The notes under the pieces: model-generated | Seen by the model: only the letters and a program-made list of their open reading frames with translations | Told to the model about the DNA's origin: nothing | Databases searched by the model: none | Shown here: positions 33,701 through 45,700 of the stretch, in pieces | Numbering within the stretch: position 1 is the first letter of the stretch | How the letters are laid out: each line of letters begins with the position of its first letter | Translations under genes and position numbers: made by a program | DNA from: Eurosta solidaginis | Taxonomy: Eukaryota; Arthropoda; Insecta; Diptera; Tephritidae | NCBI RefSeq assembly: GCF_040869045.1 | Contig: NC_090322.1 | Span: 181,225,477 to 181,289,476 of the forward strand | Length of the DNA stretch: 64,000 nt | Reading direction: 5' to 3'

Positions 33701-36700
33701 TGGAAGCTAGTCTTGTTTGAACTAAGGTGACTGAGTACGATACTTAGGCCAGATGGCTGACACCACACATGTGAGTAAGAGTCTTTTATGCTTAGATATA
33801 GCGAAACCTGAGCGGTATGCAGTAGCAAGATAGAGCCCAGCTTCGCTAAAATTAATGAATATTTGGAGCGGTTTACCTCCGAGGCGATTTATACCGAGCC
33901 TTTCTTCCGATTTGTGTCGTGCTCCTTTTCTTGCATGCTAACGTTGCATTTGAACCCATGACCTTTGGTGTGGTAGACGGAGCATGCTACCAACACACCG
34001 CGCTGGCCGCCAGATTCGCTACAATCAAGTACTTTTTCGGCAGGTCAAAGTATTGGCGTATTAGGTAGTTACGATTAGCGCTAACTAAGAACTCGATCCT
34101 GCCCTCAATTATGCAGAGCCAGATTTGCTTAGCGCCCACAAGTAGATTCAGTACATATCTGGCATTTGTTTATTTTTAATCTGAGCTGATGCAAGAACGT
34201 GTGTACACAAGATAGGGAGGTATATCCATATGCCGGTTCACATAGATCAGAAAGCTTCCTTTCCTTTCTAGATAGGTGGCTACTAAACTCCCACGATGCC
34301 ATTTCAACGCTTCTTTTGATGAGGACTATAATTTTTTCCTAATTATATATCAGAATAAATCATAACGAACTTTAGATTGACAGTGTCGAGCCATCGAACG
34401 GCTTTTGCCCTGGGGCCCGGAAGGTTTTTGGGGGCCCGGCAAGGCAAAGCAGTATTGACAGTACTCTAACTAGGATTTCATAGATACATACATATTTTGT
34501 TCCTACAAAAAATTGTTTTAAAATTGAAAATCACTTAACTAAAATCATAAGCATCCGATCAAATACTATGGGGCATAGTCATAGTCGAAATCAAATGTGA
34601 TTTTAAGTTAGATAAACGTTTTTGACACAATTTTATAAGCGCTATCTGTCAAAAATCACATTTTATTTCGACTTCCCAACGACTTAAGTGGTCGCCATTT
34701 CCTTCAAATCATACTCCATACTACTATAAAAAAGGGAGAAAAAGTAAAGCGTGATTGGCTCGTTTGGAGTGCAACAAAAGAAGCGCTTTTTTGTTTTCCA
34801 TGCCGGCTTTTCAGCAAAATTTCCGAAAATACCCGATCAGCTTTGACAAAATCTTCAGGTTATTCTAAAGAAAAAGGTTGGAAGAGGTTACACGACAAAA
34901 TTCCTGAACGTGAAAATAGTCAAAACCATAAAACTTGCTATATAGAGTGGCGCCAATATGAAATGAGAATTGGAAATGCAAGTTCAGTTTTCTCTTAGCG
35001 GAAATTCTTAAAAATGAAGCAGCTCGCTGGAGAGAGATACTTCGCAGGATTCTTGATGTTGTTTTATTTCTTGGAGAAAAAGGATTGGCATTTAGAGGGG
35101 ATAATTCATTGATCGGAAATCCAAAAAATGGAAACTTTCTTGGTATTTTGGAACAGATCAGCAATTATGACCCACTATTGCATGAACATTTGGAGAGGTG
35201 AGGGAATCTCAAACGAAAAAGAATCGTCTCCAAGCACATTATTTGTCTGATGGAATACAAAATGAGTTCATAGAAATCTGTGCAAGTCAAGTAATTAGAA
35301 AGATAGAAAGCGAGAGAAAGTCCGTCAAGTATTACACAGTAATAGTGGATGCAACCCCTTATTCGGCGCATATTGAGCATACTGTTTTTATATTGCGTTA
35401 TGTTTTATTAGACAGGGACTCTGGAAAATGGAAAATCCAATCTTAGAGTTTGTAGATTGTAACGCAAAAACAGGAGAAGCTATCGCTGAGCTGATTAGCA
35501 GCACTCTAAAAAAGCACAATATTCCCCTGGATGACTGCCGTGGGCAAGAGTATGATAATCGCAGTAATATGAAGGGTCATTACAAAGGAGAAGATAGGAA
35601 AGCGCCAGTTCGATGAATTACCTGGCGAATCACCAGAGTGTGATTCCGAAACTCAATTTAAACAGCAAGTTTTTTACGTTCTTTTGGACTGCTTGATTGG
35701 TAACATGACAAGACGTTTCGAAGCCGTAAATGACATTGCGATTAAATTTAGTTTTTTGTGGAAGTATCAGGATCTGACGGAAGATGAGCTCAGAGAAAAG
35801 GCAGCGGCATTCTGCACGATTTATGGTATCGATATTTCTACGGATCTAATAGATGAAATCATTCATCTCAAAGCCATCCACTTAGCAAATTTGGGATGTA
35901 ATGGCAGCGAAAGGGCAGGGGGAAGCGTTCGACCCTTCGCTGCCTCCCCCCCCCCCCCCCCCCCCCCACCCTCCCCCTCAAACGCGCTACTGGTCCTAGA
36001 TGGGTTTTGACTCTGTGATTTATTAATTGTAATTTGCTATTAATGTCCTCCATTTTCATCTTTTATATGAAACTGTCACATTTTAAGGTTAAGCCACTAA
36101 TAACCGATGCCAATCGATATGGTTAAGTATAAATATGGTTATCACCAACGCATTATGACTATGTCAACTTTGGCAGTCTTTTTACTTTAAGATGTACGTC
36201 CTTACCACATTCGATATCTTGTCAAAATTTGAACTTTGTCAAACTCTTGCTTAATATCCGCGCAAAGATGTCAACTCGATATGTGTGGAATTATTGGGTT
36301 CTATGTGAGAGGTTTTCTCTACTTTAAGCATAAAGACAGGTAGGTGTAGCTTGAGAATAGTAAAGACCATTTGCTCTCAATCGAGATTAAAATATATAAA
36401 TAATATCGTTTTTTTGATTTTTGGCAATTAAATGATTTTAAAGGGCAACCCTAAGGCATAAAGTATGTACATATGTATGTATAAATAAATTTAGCTAAGT
36501 AAATAAATAATTGTTTATAATCTTGGTTAATACCACTTTGTATATAACTACAAATGTATGCGATATATGTTTTTGTTTAAGTTGTAATCTAAAGCTAGGA
36601 CGGCTTATACGGTAGCCGTTGACTCATTCACTTGCAGTGGCACAGTTATTATGCCCGGTGTCTAAAATTTATACTCGCCATGAATAACTGTTCGTACTTT

Positions 36701-39700
36701 ATTCGCCTTTAGTAACGATTTACGATATTTTTACTATACCTAGTTGTGTTTAATAATATTAATAACAATATGTGTACAAATACATATTTTTTTGCGACGA
36801 TTAGCACTCACAACCGTTAGGGTTTCTCTCTATGCACGACAAAAGAAAACTAATTTTTGGGAGTTCCTGATAGTTATGCACCTTCTGCTAACGTTCGAAT
36901 CGCTGAACTGTCGAATAATAAACTCCAATATTCTATATTGCAAAATGGTCGTTATTTAGCCTACTTTGGGAGTAGAACTTTATAATTACAATTATACTTC
37001 ACTACTAGCGTGTTTAAATCAGACGTCGGCAAATAGTGGCACAATTGTACACACTCAATTCACACGTATTCTTATTCTATTTAGTTTAGTAGTCGCTGAG
37101 CATTTGTCGCAGCAACATCGATTTTGTGCGTCGCTCGCAATGTTGTTAGTAAGCAACAAGCAAAGATTGTTTGTTAGATTTTTTGATTTAGCCAAGGAAA
37201 ATTCTTTGTTTTGTACTTATTCAGAGCTGTATTGGCCGTTGAGTTTAAAGCAAAAAACTTAATTTTTCTTTTCTAGCTCCGACGCGTTTCGACACGATAT
37301 TGTGTCCTCTTCAGGGAGTAATTATCTTTATTTAAAACAAGAAAACGCAATTATTTAATATTTAAAACACTTACAATTTTTCACTTACATACCTTAATAT
37401 ATAGTTACACAATTTTTTAATGGGTGTCATTTATTTACATTTATACAAACATTTAACACTTAACATATAAAATCAAACATCCATACTTTATCCCAGCTGT
37501 TCATCATTTCTTTTGATTGTTTGTTAGTTTCTTTCAATGCGCACAATGAAAAATATTTTATTTTGACCAACCCTTTTGCTCAAATGCAATGTATTTTATT
37601 GTATAAACCTTTTGCTTGCCATTGTGCGCATTAAAAAATAATAACAAACGATCTTGTCGTGTTGCTTGCTTATAAGCGAATGAACTACGCAAAACGATGC
37701 ATCAAGTGATGTGCGCGATCATCGCGCTCTCACTAACACATCTGCATTTCCATTTTGCCGACGTCTGCTTTAAATCAAACTGATTAGTTATTCCCATGGT
37801 TCAATTATGTACAGGTTGGCTCATCTCATCAGCTGATTTTATTTATGTCATTGCATGGTCGAAGGGATTGTCAAAAGGAGATGGCAAACTCAAAATTAAA
37901 CCAACACATTGGCAACATTTTACTTACACATACAAAAACTATTAAGTTTTATGTTTCCATTCCATACCATTCGCACCAACACCAATACACAGATTTTGAC
38001 AATTTGAACAGACATATTTTGTTGCTTTACAGATGAGCCAACCTGTATATAGTTGAACCATGGTTATTCCTCAGCGGGCGCTGCTTTTATACTCTCTGTT
38101 GTCGTTCGCATATTTCTCCTAAGGTCTAGATTTTTTCACGAACATGTCTTCTGGAACAGTTGTATCTTATACTTGGTTATTTAGCTATATGCGTGTGTAT
38201 GTGTGAGTAACAACTTCTGGTCTCAGCTGATGACTTCAGATTGGTATATAATTATGGCATTTTTTTCATTTTTCGTAATTTTCGATATCAAAAAAGTGGG
38301 CGTGGTCATAGTCGGATTTCGGCCATTTTTTTCACCAATACAAAGTGAGTTCAGATAAGTACGTGAACTGAGTTTAGTAAAGAAGACGGTCGACTGTGTA
38401 TAAAAACTGGGCGTGGCTTCAACCGATTTCGCCCTTTTTCACAGAAAACAGTTATCGTCCTAGAATCTAAGCCTCTACCAAATTTCACAAGGATTGGTAA
38501 ATTTTTGTTCAACTTATGGCATTAAAAGTATCCTAGACAAATTAAATGAAAAAGGGCGGAGCCACGCCCATTTTGAAACTTTCTTTTATTTTTGTATTTT
38601 GTTACAACATATCATTACTGGAGTTGAATGTTGATATAATTTACTTATATACTGTAAAGATATTAACTTTTCTTTTAATATTTGAATTTAAAAAAATTTT
38701 TTTTAGAAATGGGCGTGGTCGTTCTCCGATTATGCTAATTCTTATTAAGCAGACATATAGTAGTAAGAGTAACGTTCCTGCCAAATTTCATCATGATATC
38801 TTCAACGACTGCCAAATTACAGCTTGCAAAACTTCTAAATTACCTTCTTTTAAAAAGGGGCGGTGCCACGCCCATTGTCCAAAATTTTACCAGTTTTTTA
38901 TTCTGTTCGTATATTGTCCGATATCGTTCATTTTAAATAGCGATCTGAGATGAGTGCCCAGGAACCTACATACCAAATTACATCAAGATACCTCAAAATT
39001 TACTCAAGTTATCGTGTTAACGGACAGACGGACGGGCGGACGGACGGACGGACGGACGGACATGGCTCAATCGAATTTTTTTTCGATACTGATGATTTTG
39101 ATATATGGAAGTCTATATCTATCTCGATTCCTTTATACCTGTACAACCAACCGTTATCCAATCAAAGTTAATATACTCTGTGAGCTCTGCTCAACTGAGT
39201 ATAAAAATAGGTAGGTACTTTGTGTGAGGATGCAAAGTTTCAGGTTTTTCGTGGTCTGCGTGTAAAAACTATGACTACGAATCACGTTTTTTAACAATAT
39301 ATGACGTAAACGTAACTATTTCATGCAATTTTATGAATTTTGAAGCTTCTAGCCGTAAAAAAGGGGCAAAAAAATACAGTTTATATGGGGTATATAATAT
39401 ATGTACCACCGATCTCTATGATTTTTTCAGACAACAATATATGCTATATACGTAAGCATTTGGTGAAATTTGAAGCTTCTAGCCGTTAAAATGGGGAAGA
39501 AATTGCGCAAAGTTTCTTATCTGAACAATCGGTTGTATGATTTTATATATACCACCGGTCTCTATGATTTTTTCAGACAACAATATATACTATACAGCAT
39601 TTGGTGAAATTTGAAGCTTCTAGCTGTTAAAATGGGGCAGAAATTGCACAAAGTTTCTTATCTGAACAATCGGTTGTATGAGATTATATATACCACCGGT

Positions 39701-42700
39701 CTCTATGATTTTTTCAGACAACAATATATGCTACACACGTAAACATTTGGTGAAATTTGAACATATCTAAACGATTTTTAAGATAAATATAAAATAAAAA
39801 ATAGGTAGGTACTTTGTGTGAGGATGCAAAGCTTCACGTTTTTTGTTGTCTGCATGTAAAAACTACGACTACGAATCACGTATTTCAAAAATATATGAAG
39901 TAAACGTAACTATTTGATGAAACTTGATGAATTTTGAAGCTTCTATCCGTAAAAAAGGGGCAAAAATGACAGTTTGTATGAAGTATATAATATATATACC
40001 ACCGATCTCTATGAATTTTTCAGACATCAATATATGCTATACACGTAAGCATTTGGTGAAATTTGAAGCTTCTAGCTGTTAAAATGGGGCCGAAATCGCA
40101 AAAAAAAAATATATATATACTATATATACCATCATATATATATTATATATATCACCGATCTCTATGATTTTTTGACACAACAATATATATTATATATGTA
40201 AGCAATTGGTGAAATTTGAAGCTTATAGCTGTAAAAATGGGGTAGAAATTGCGAAAAGTTTCTTATCTGAACAATCGGTTGTAGGGGATATATACTATAT
40301 ATACGACCGATCTCATCAATTTTTCAGGCAACAATATGTGCAATATACGAAAGTATATGGTGAAGTTTGAAGCTTCAATCTGTTAAATTGAGTAAGATAT
40401 TACAAAAATCCTCTTTTTCTGAAAAATCGGTTGTATGGAGGATATATGCTATAGTGGTCCGATCCGGCCGGTTCCGACAAATGTCTAATCGGACATCCAA
40501 ATACACCTGCTCACCAAATTTTATCAAGATATCTCAAAAATTGACGGACTAGTTTGCATACAAACAGACAGCTCGCTCTCCAGAAGGGCGTGGCCCATCG
40601 GCTGGGGGCCTTAACATTTCGTCGCAAGTGGTAACGAAACCCAAAGGAGCGGAGGCCGAAAGCAAGCAAGTAGCGTTGTCGCCGGGTGCTACACCGAAGC
40701 TTTGCAAAAAGAACTCCGACAGCAAGGCTCAAACGGGCACACCATTATTAAGTGAGCTAATTAAGCAGGCGTCAGCTGCGTTAAATCAGCAAAAAAAAAG
40801 ATGACCAAGCTAGGCAAGGCGATTGAGGACTTGATGCAGTTCTTCATAGGGCGTAATAATATACACGCGGAAATCAAGCGCTTGGCCTCCGTAATAAAAG
40901 TGCTGTACATCGAGTCGGCCCTAGAGGTAAAGAATTTAGAACATAAATTGCGTGCAAGCGAATGCGCCAAGGATAGAAGTCCATCACCCCCAGGAAAACG
41001 ACCGAGGAATAATTCGTACTCGACCAAGGAGAACAACGTGGTAAAACCCACTACTACTCTAAAAGATGTCTTACCAGGGCACATGGGTGGTCACAAACGA
41101 CGGCAAGAAACGCAAGAGAAGACGGAGCGGAAAGAGGAAACTGCAGCCCAAAAGACGGGAGAGTGGCAGTTAGCCAAAAAAAAAGAGCAAGAAAAAATCA
41201 CTTAAGGCTAGGCCGGATGCAATCATCATTTCCAAGGCGGGGGATGCGACGTACGCCGACATATTGCGTAAAGTGAGAAGATGCGACGAATTAAAATCCC
41301 TGGGTGATGACGTCAAAACGATTAGAAGAACGGCGAGAGGAGAGCTGTTAATAGAGCTGAAAAAATCGCAAGATGGGAAAACAAGCGCGTACCAAGCAGA
41401 AATTGAAGCGGTACTAAAGGACTCGGCTAAAGTTATAACAAAGTCCCAAATGGTCACGCTACAGTGCAGAGATATCGATGAGATTACTACGCCCGAGGAG
41501 ATTTGCAACGCCCTCCACCAGCAATGCAACATCAAACTTCCAGATGTGGCTGCCATAAAAAGCATACGCACAGGGTACAGTGGCACGAAGTCGGTACTTA
41601 TAAGCCTTACAGCGGATGATGCCAAGGCGGTTCTTAATACGCAAAGAATCCGGGTAGGATGGGTTTCCTGCCGAATTAGAGAGCTCAAGCAAGAAAAACG
41701 CTGTTATAGGTGCTGGGGCTACGGGAATATAGCTCAGAAATGTAAGGAGACTGTAGATAGGTCTAGCCTATGCAGGAAATGCGGCCAGGAAGGTCATAAG
41801 GCTGCAAGTTGCGAAAATGCACCGAAATGCGCGCTATGTGGGGGACAACATTCAGCAGGCAGTTTTAAATGCCCACAACGAGAGGGCAGCAAAATGACTG
41901 TCTCATGAGGGTATTGCAGCTCAATTTAAACCATTGCGAGGCAGCCCAAGAGCTATTATCCCAAACAGTCTATGAAGGAGGATATGACATAGTGGTACTC
42001 TCTGAACAATACAAAAATCGCCAGGAGCAGGGTTGGCTCTCAGATTCAGCAGGGAAAGCCTCAATTTGGGCACCAGGGAAATTTCTCCCACAGGAAATTA
42101 TGACGCCAACGGTAGCAGGATTCACGTGGGCAAAAATATACCGTTGATACGTCTTCAGTTGCTATGCCCCTCCGAGCATGACCATCGCCGAGTTCGAAGA
42201 CATGATATACGGGATCACCATTGAAGCACGAGGTAAACACCCGCTTTTAATGTGTGGAGACTTCAATGCATGGTCATCTGTGTGGGGAAGTAGACGAACC
42301 AACGAAAGAGGGAGAGTTCTCCTCGAAAGTCTTACTTCTTTGAGGCTAGAACTCCTAAATGAACCAGGGATATATACCTTCGATACAGGTACCAGACGAT
42401 CCATTATAGATCTCACCTTCGCTAGCGGCGAAATAGCAAGACGAGCAAAATGGTCCATAAGCAACGTCTACACACACAGCGACCATAAAGCTATTAGCGT
42501 AGAGCTGCTCGAAACTCCACGAACGGTAGCAGCAAGACATCGACAAAGTAGGAAATGGAAACAGCACCTTTTCGACCCACAAATATTTGACATTATCTGG
42601 AAGGACGCCATAGTACGAGAATCGCATGCGGAAGACCAGTCGGTTCAAATCACTAAGTTGCTATGTATGGCATGTGATGCTGCCATGCCCAGAAGTCGCG

Positions 42701-45700
42701 GAAAAGCACAGCGCACTCCGGTATATTGGTGGAATGACGAAATTGCGGAAGAGCGTAGAAAATGCCACAAAGCACGAAGAATAGCGCAGAGGGCACGCTC
42801 ATCACCACGATATGCAGAGCTACACAGCACCTATGTCGCACAAAGAAAGGCACTTAAAAATGCCATAAAAAAGAGCAAGAAGTTATGCTTTAGGGAACTA
42901 CTGGATAATGTCGACCTAGATCCTTGGGGATCAGCCTACAGAACTGTGATGGCCAAAGTTAAAGGACCGATATCACAGCAACCTACGTGCCCGATACTGA
43001 TGAATATTATTGTTGAAACACTTTTACCGGCGCAAGATCGCTGGACTTATCCAAGCGAGGATCTAGAAAGTACGGAAATTCCGCAAATTACAGAGCAAGA
43101 GGTACTGGACGCTGCAAAAAGAGTTGCTGATAACAAATCCCCAGGACCCGACGAAGTACCAAACATAGCCCTTAAAGCCGCGATTACAACTAGGGCTACA
43201 TTATTTACTGATCTTTTTAATGCCTGTATGCAAGAAGGCGTGTTCCCTCGCCCGTGGAAACGACAAATTCTTGTCCTATTGCTGGAACGTGGTAAACAGC
43301 CGGACCAACCATCCTCATATAGGCCACTTTGTATGCTGGATTCCCTAGGGAAGATTTTCGAGCGTATAATTAGTGAGCGCCTACAGCTGACTCTAGAAAG
43401 ACCAGGTGGCTTATCGAATAGTCAATATGGATTTCGCAAATCAAGATCCACCGTAGATGCAATACAAACAGTCGTCAATATAGCTAGAGAAGCTATCTCT
43501 GGAGGCCAAAATAAAAGGAAGTTCTGTGCACTGATTATGTTGGACATCAAGAATGCTTTTAACACTGCGAACTGGATGCAGATAATGGCAGCGCTGCAAA
43601 GCTTCGGCACTCCAGCTTACTTACGCAGAATTACAGGTAGTTATCTTAAAGACAGAGTACTTCTTTTTGACACGGATCAAGGAGCTAAAGAGTACAAAAT
43701 CACAGGAGGCGTCCCACAGGGATCTGTTCTCGGTCCAACGCTTTGGAATGTAATGTATGACGGGGTGCTAAAGATTGATCTACCAGAAAACACGCAAATT
43801 GTGGGATATGCTGATGATATTGCAGTGGTAGTAGTGGCCAAGAAACTGGACCTGCTTCAAGCATTATGTAATGACGCCGTAGCAAGAATAAAGGAATGGC
43901 TGACCAATACAGGACTGGAGTTGGCTAGCCAAAAGACGGAAGTGGTATTAGTAAGCTCCAAACGGTCGGCGAACGAGTTAGTCTTAACTGTCGGGGATCA
44001 TCAAATCACCTCAAAGGATTCCTTAAAATACTTAGGAGTGCACATTGACTCTAAGTTAACTTTCAAAGAGCACTTCAGAGCGGTGGGGGAGAAAATTACC
44101 AAAGTTAATGGATCACTTATGCGAATAATGCCTAACATTGGTGGTCCGAGCGAAGCTATACGTCAGCTATTGTCCACAGTAACCAGCTCAATAATACTAT
44201 ACGCAGCACCAGTGTGGTATGGATCTAAACAGACCCATCAAAAATATATATTAGCAGCGTACCGACTTGCTTCTTTAAGAATAGCAAGTGCTTATCGGGC
44301 GGTGTCCGACGACGCGATCCTGGTTCTAACCCGGAAAATCCCAGTGAACTTACTGGCAAGCGAAATGGCCGATCTGTATAACACTAATATCGAGCGACCA
44401 TCTGAAGAAGACAAGAAAAGAGCAAGGACACAAACAATAGCTAAGTGGCAAGAACGGTGGGAGGCCTCGAGTAAAGGGCGTTGGACTTTCACACTAGTTT
44501 GGAACGTAGCTCAATGGAATGAGCGGAAGCACGGCGAACTGAACTACCATCTCACGCAGATAATGAGTGGACATGGCGGTTTCAAAGAGTATTTATGGAA
44601 GCGTAGGATAGAGGAAGATCATCATTGCCCAATGTGTACCACAGAGTTAGAAATCATGTTCTACTGCCCTCGTTTCCACGAAGAAAGACTCACCTTGCAT
44701 GGAGTCTTTGGGGAGGAATGACACGCCTGATGGATGCTGAGAGGGAGCGCAGAGAAATGCGCATGCGAAGCAGTGGCGATTAAATGGACACTCAGAGCAA
44801 ATAGCGGGAACCTGGACGCAGGGACAACAGTAGGCTCTTAAAAAATGAGAAATATGGAACGCCACCCTGAAGTAATGCGAAAGTGGTGCCGGGGTGGGCG
44901 ACGGTTCCAGAACGGGGCTGTTTTTTAGTCTACGGACACACGGTTGCTGCGACGGCAGCAATTATGGTGCGTTAGGCATTTTTCAGCCTCCCCGCAAAAA
45001 AAAAAAAAAAAAACAAAAAAAAAAAAAAAAAAAGACGGACAGACAGACAGACGGACATGGCTAAATCAACGCAGCTCTTCATTCTGATTATTTCGGTATA
45101 CTTAATGGTGGGTCTATCTATTTTCCTTTAAGGACTTACAATTTTGGTTTTCGTGACGAAATTAATATACCATTTCATTTTCATGAAAGGTATAAAAATA
45201 GGTAGGTACTTTGTGTGAGGATGCAAAGCTTCACGTTTTTTGTGGTCTGCATGTAAAAACTATGACTACGAATCACGTATTTCAAAAATATATGATGTAA
45301 ACGTAACTATTTGATGAAATATGATGAATTTTGAAGCTTCTATCCGTAAAAAAGGGGCAAAAATGACAGTTTATATGAAGTATATAATATATATACCACC
45401 GATCTCTATGATTTTTTCAGACAACAATATATGCTATATACGTAAGCATTCGGTGAAATTTGAAGCTTCTAGCTGTTAAATCCGGGCAGAAATTGCGCAA
45501 AGTTTCTTATCTGAACAATCGGTTGTATGAGATTATATATACCACCGGTCTCTATGATTTTTCAGACAACAATATATACTATACAGCATTTGGTGAAATT
45601 TGAAGCTTCTAGCTGTTAAAATGGGGAAGAAATTGCACAAAGTTTCTTATCTGAACAATCGGTTGTATGAGATTATATATACCACCGGTCTCTATGATTT

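Larger units (their letters stand above)
40570..45033 (+). mobile_element. R1-clade non-LTR retrotransposon, 5'-truncated dead copy (copy B)
   Basis: Starts inside ORF1 (AGCTCGCTCTCCAGAAGGG) and ends in the same 3' UTR as copy A plus a long A-run (44996-45033, with one C). It sits in an ACAGACAG/GACGGAC tract of F2 element b. Lesions compared with copy A: 5' truncation; about 10 nt lost before the A-run at 40792; a frameshift in the A-run at 41178-41187; a stop at 42146; loss of 12 nt near 44650, which removes the His of the zinc finger; and a deletion at 44717 that removes most of the last 60 codons. Confidence 0.88.

Noticed and set aside
36966..37262. + strand frame of 98 codons
   Set aside because: It crosses the left border of the hAT MITE inserted in an LTR, so it cannot be an old gene.
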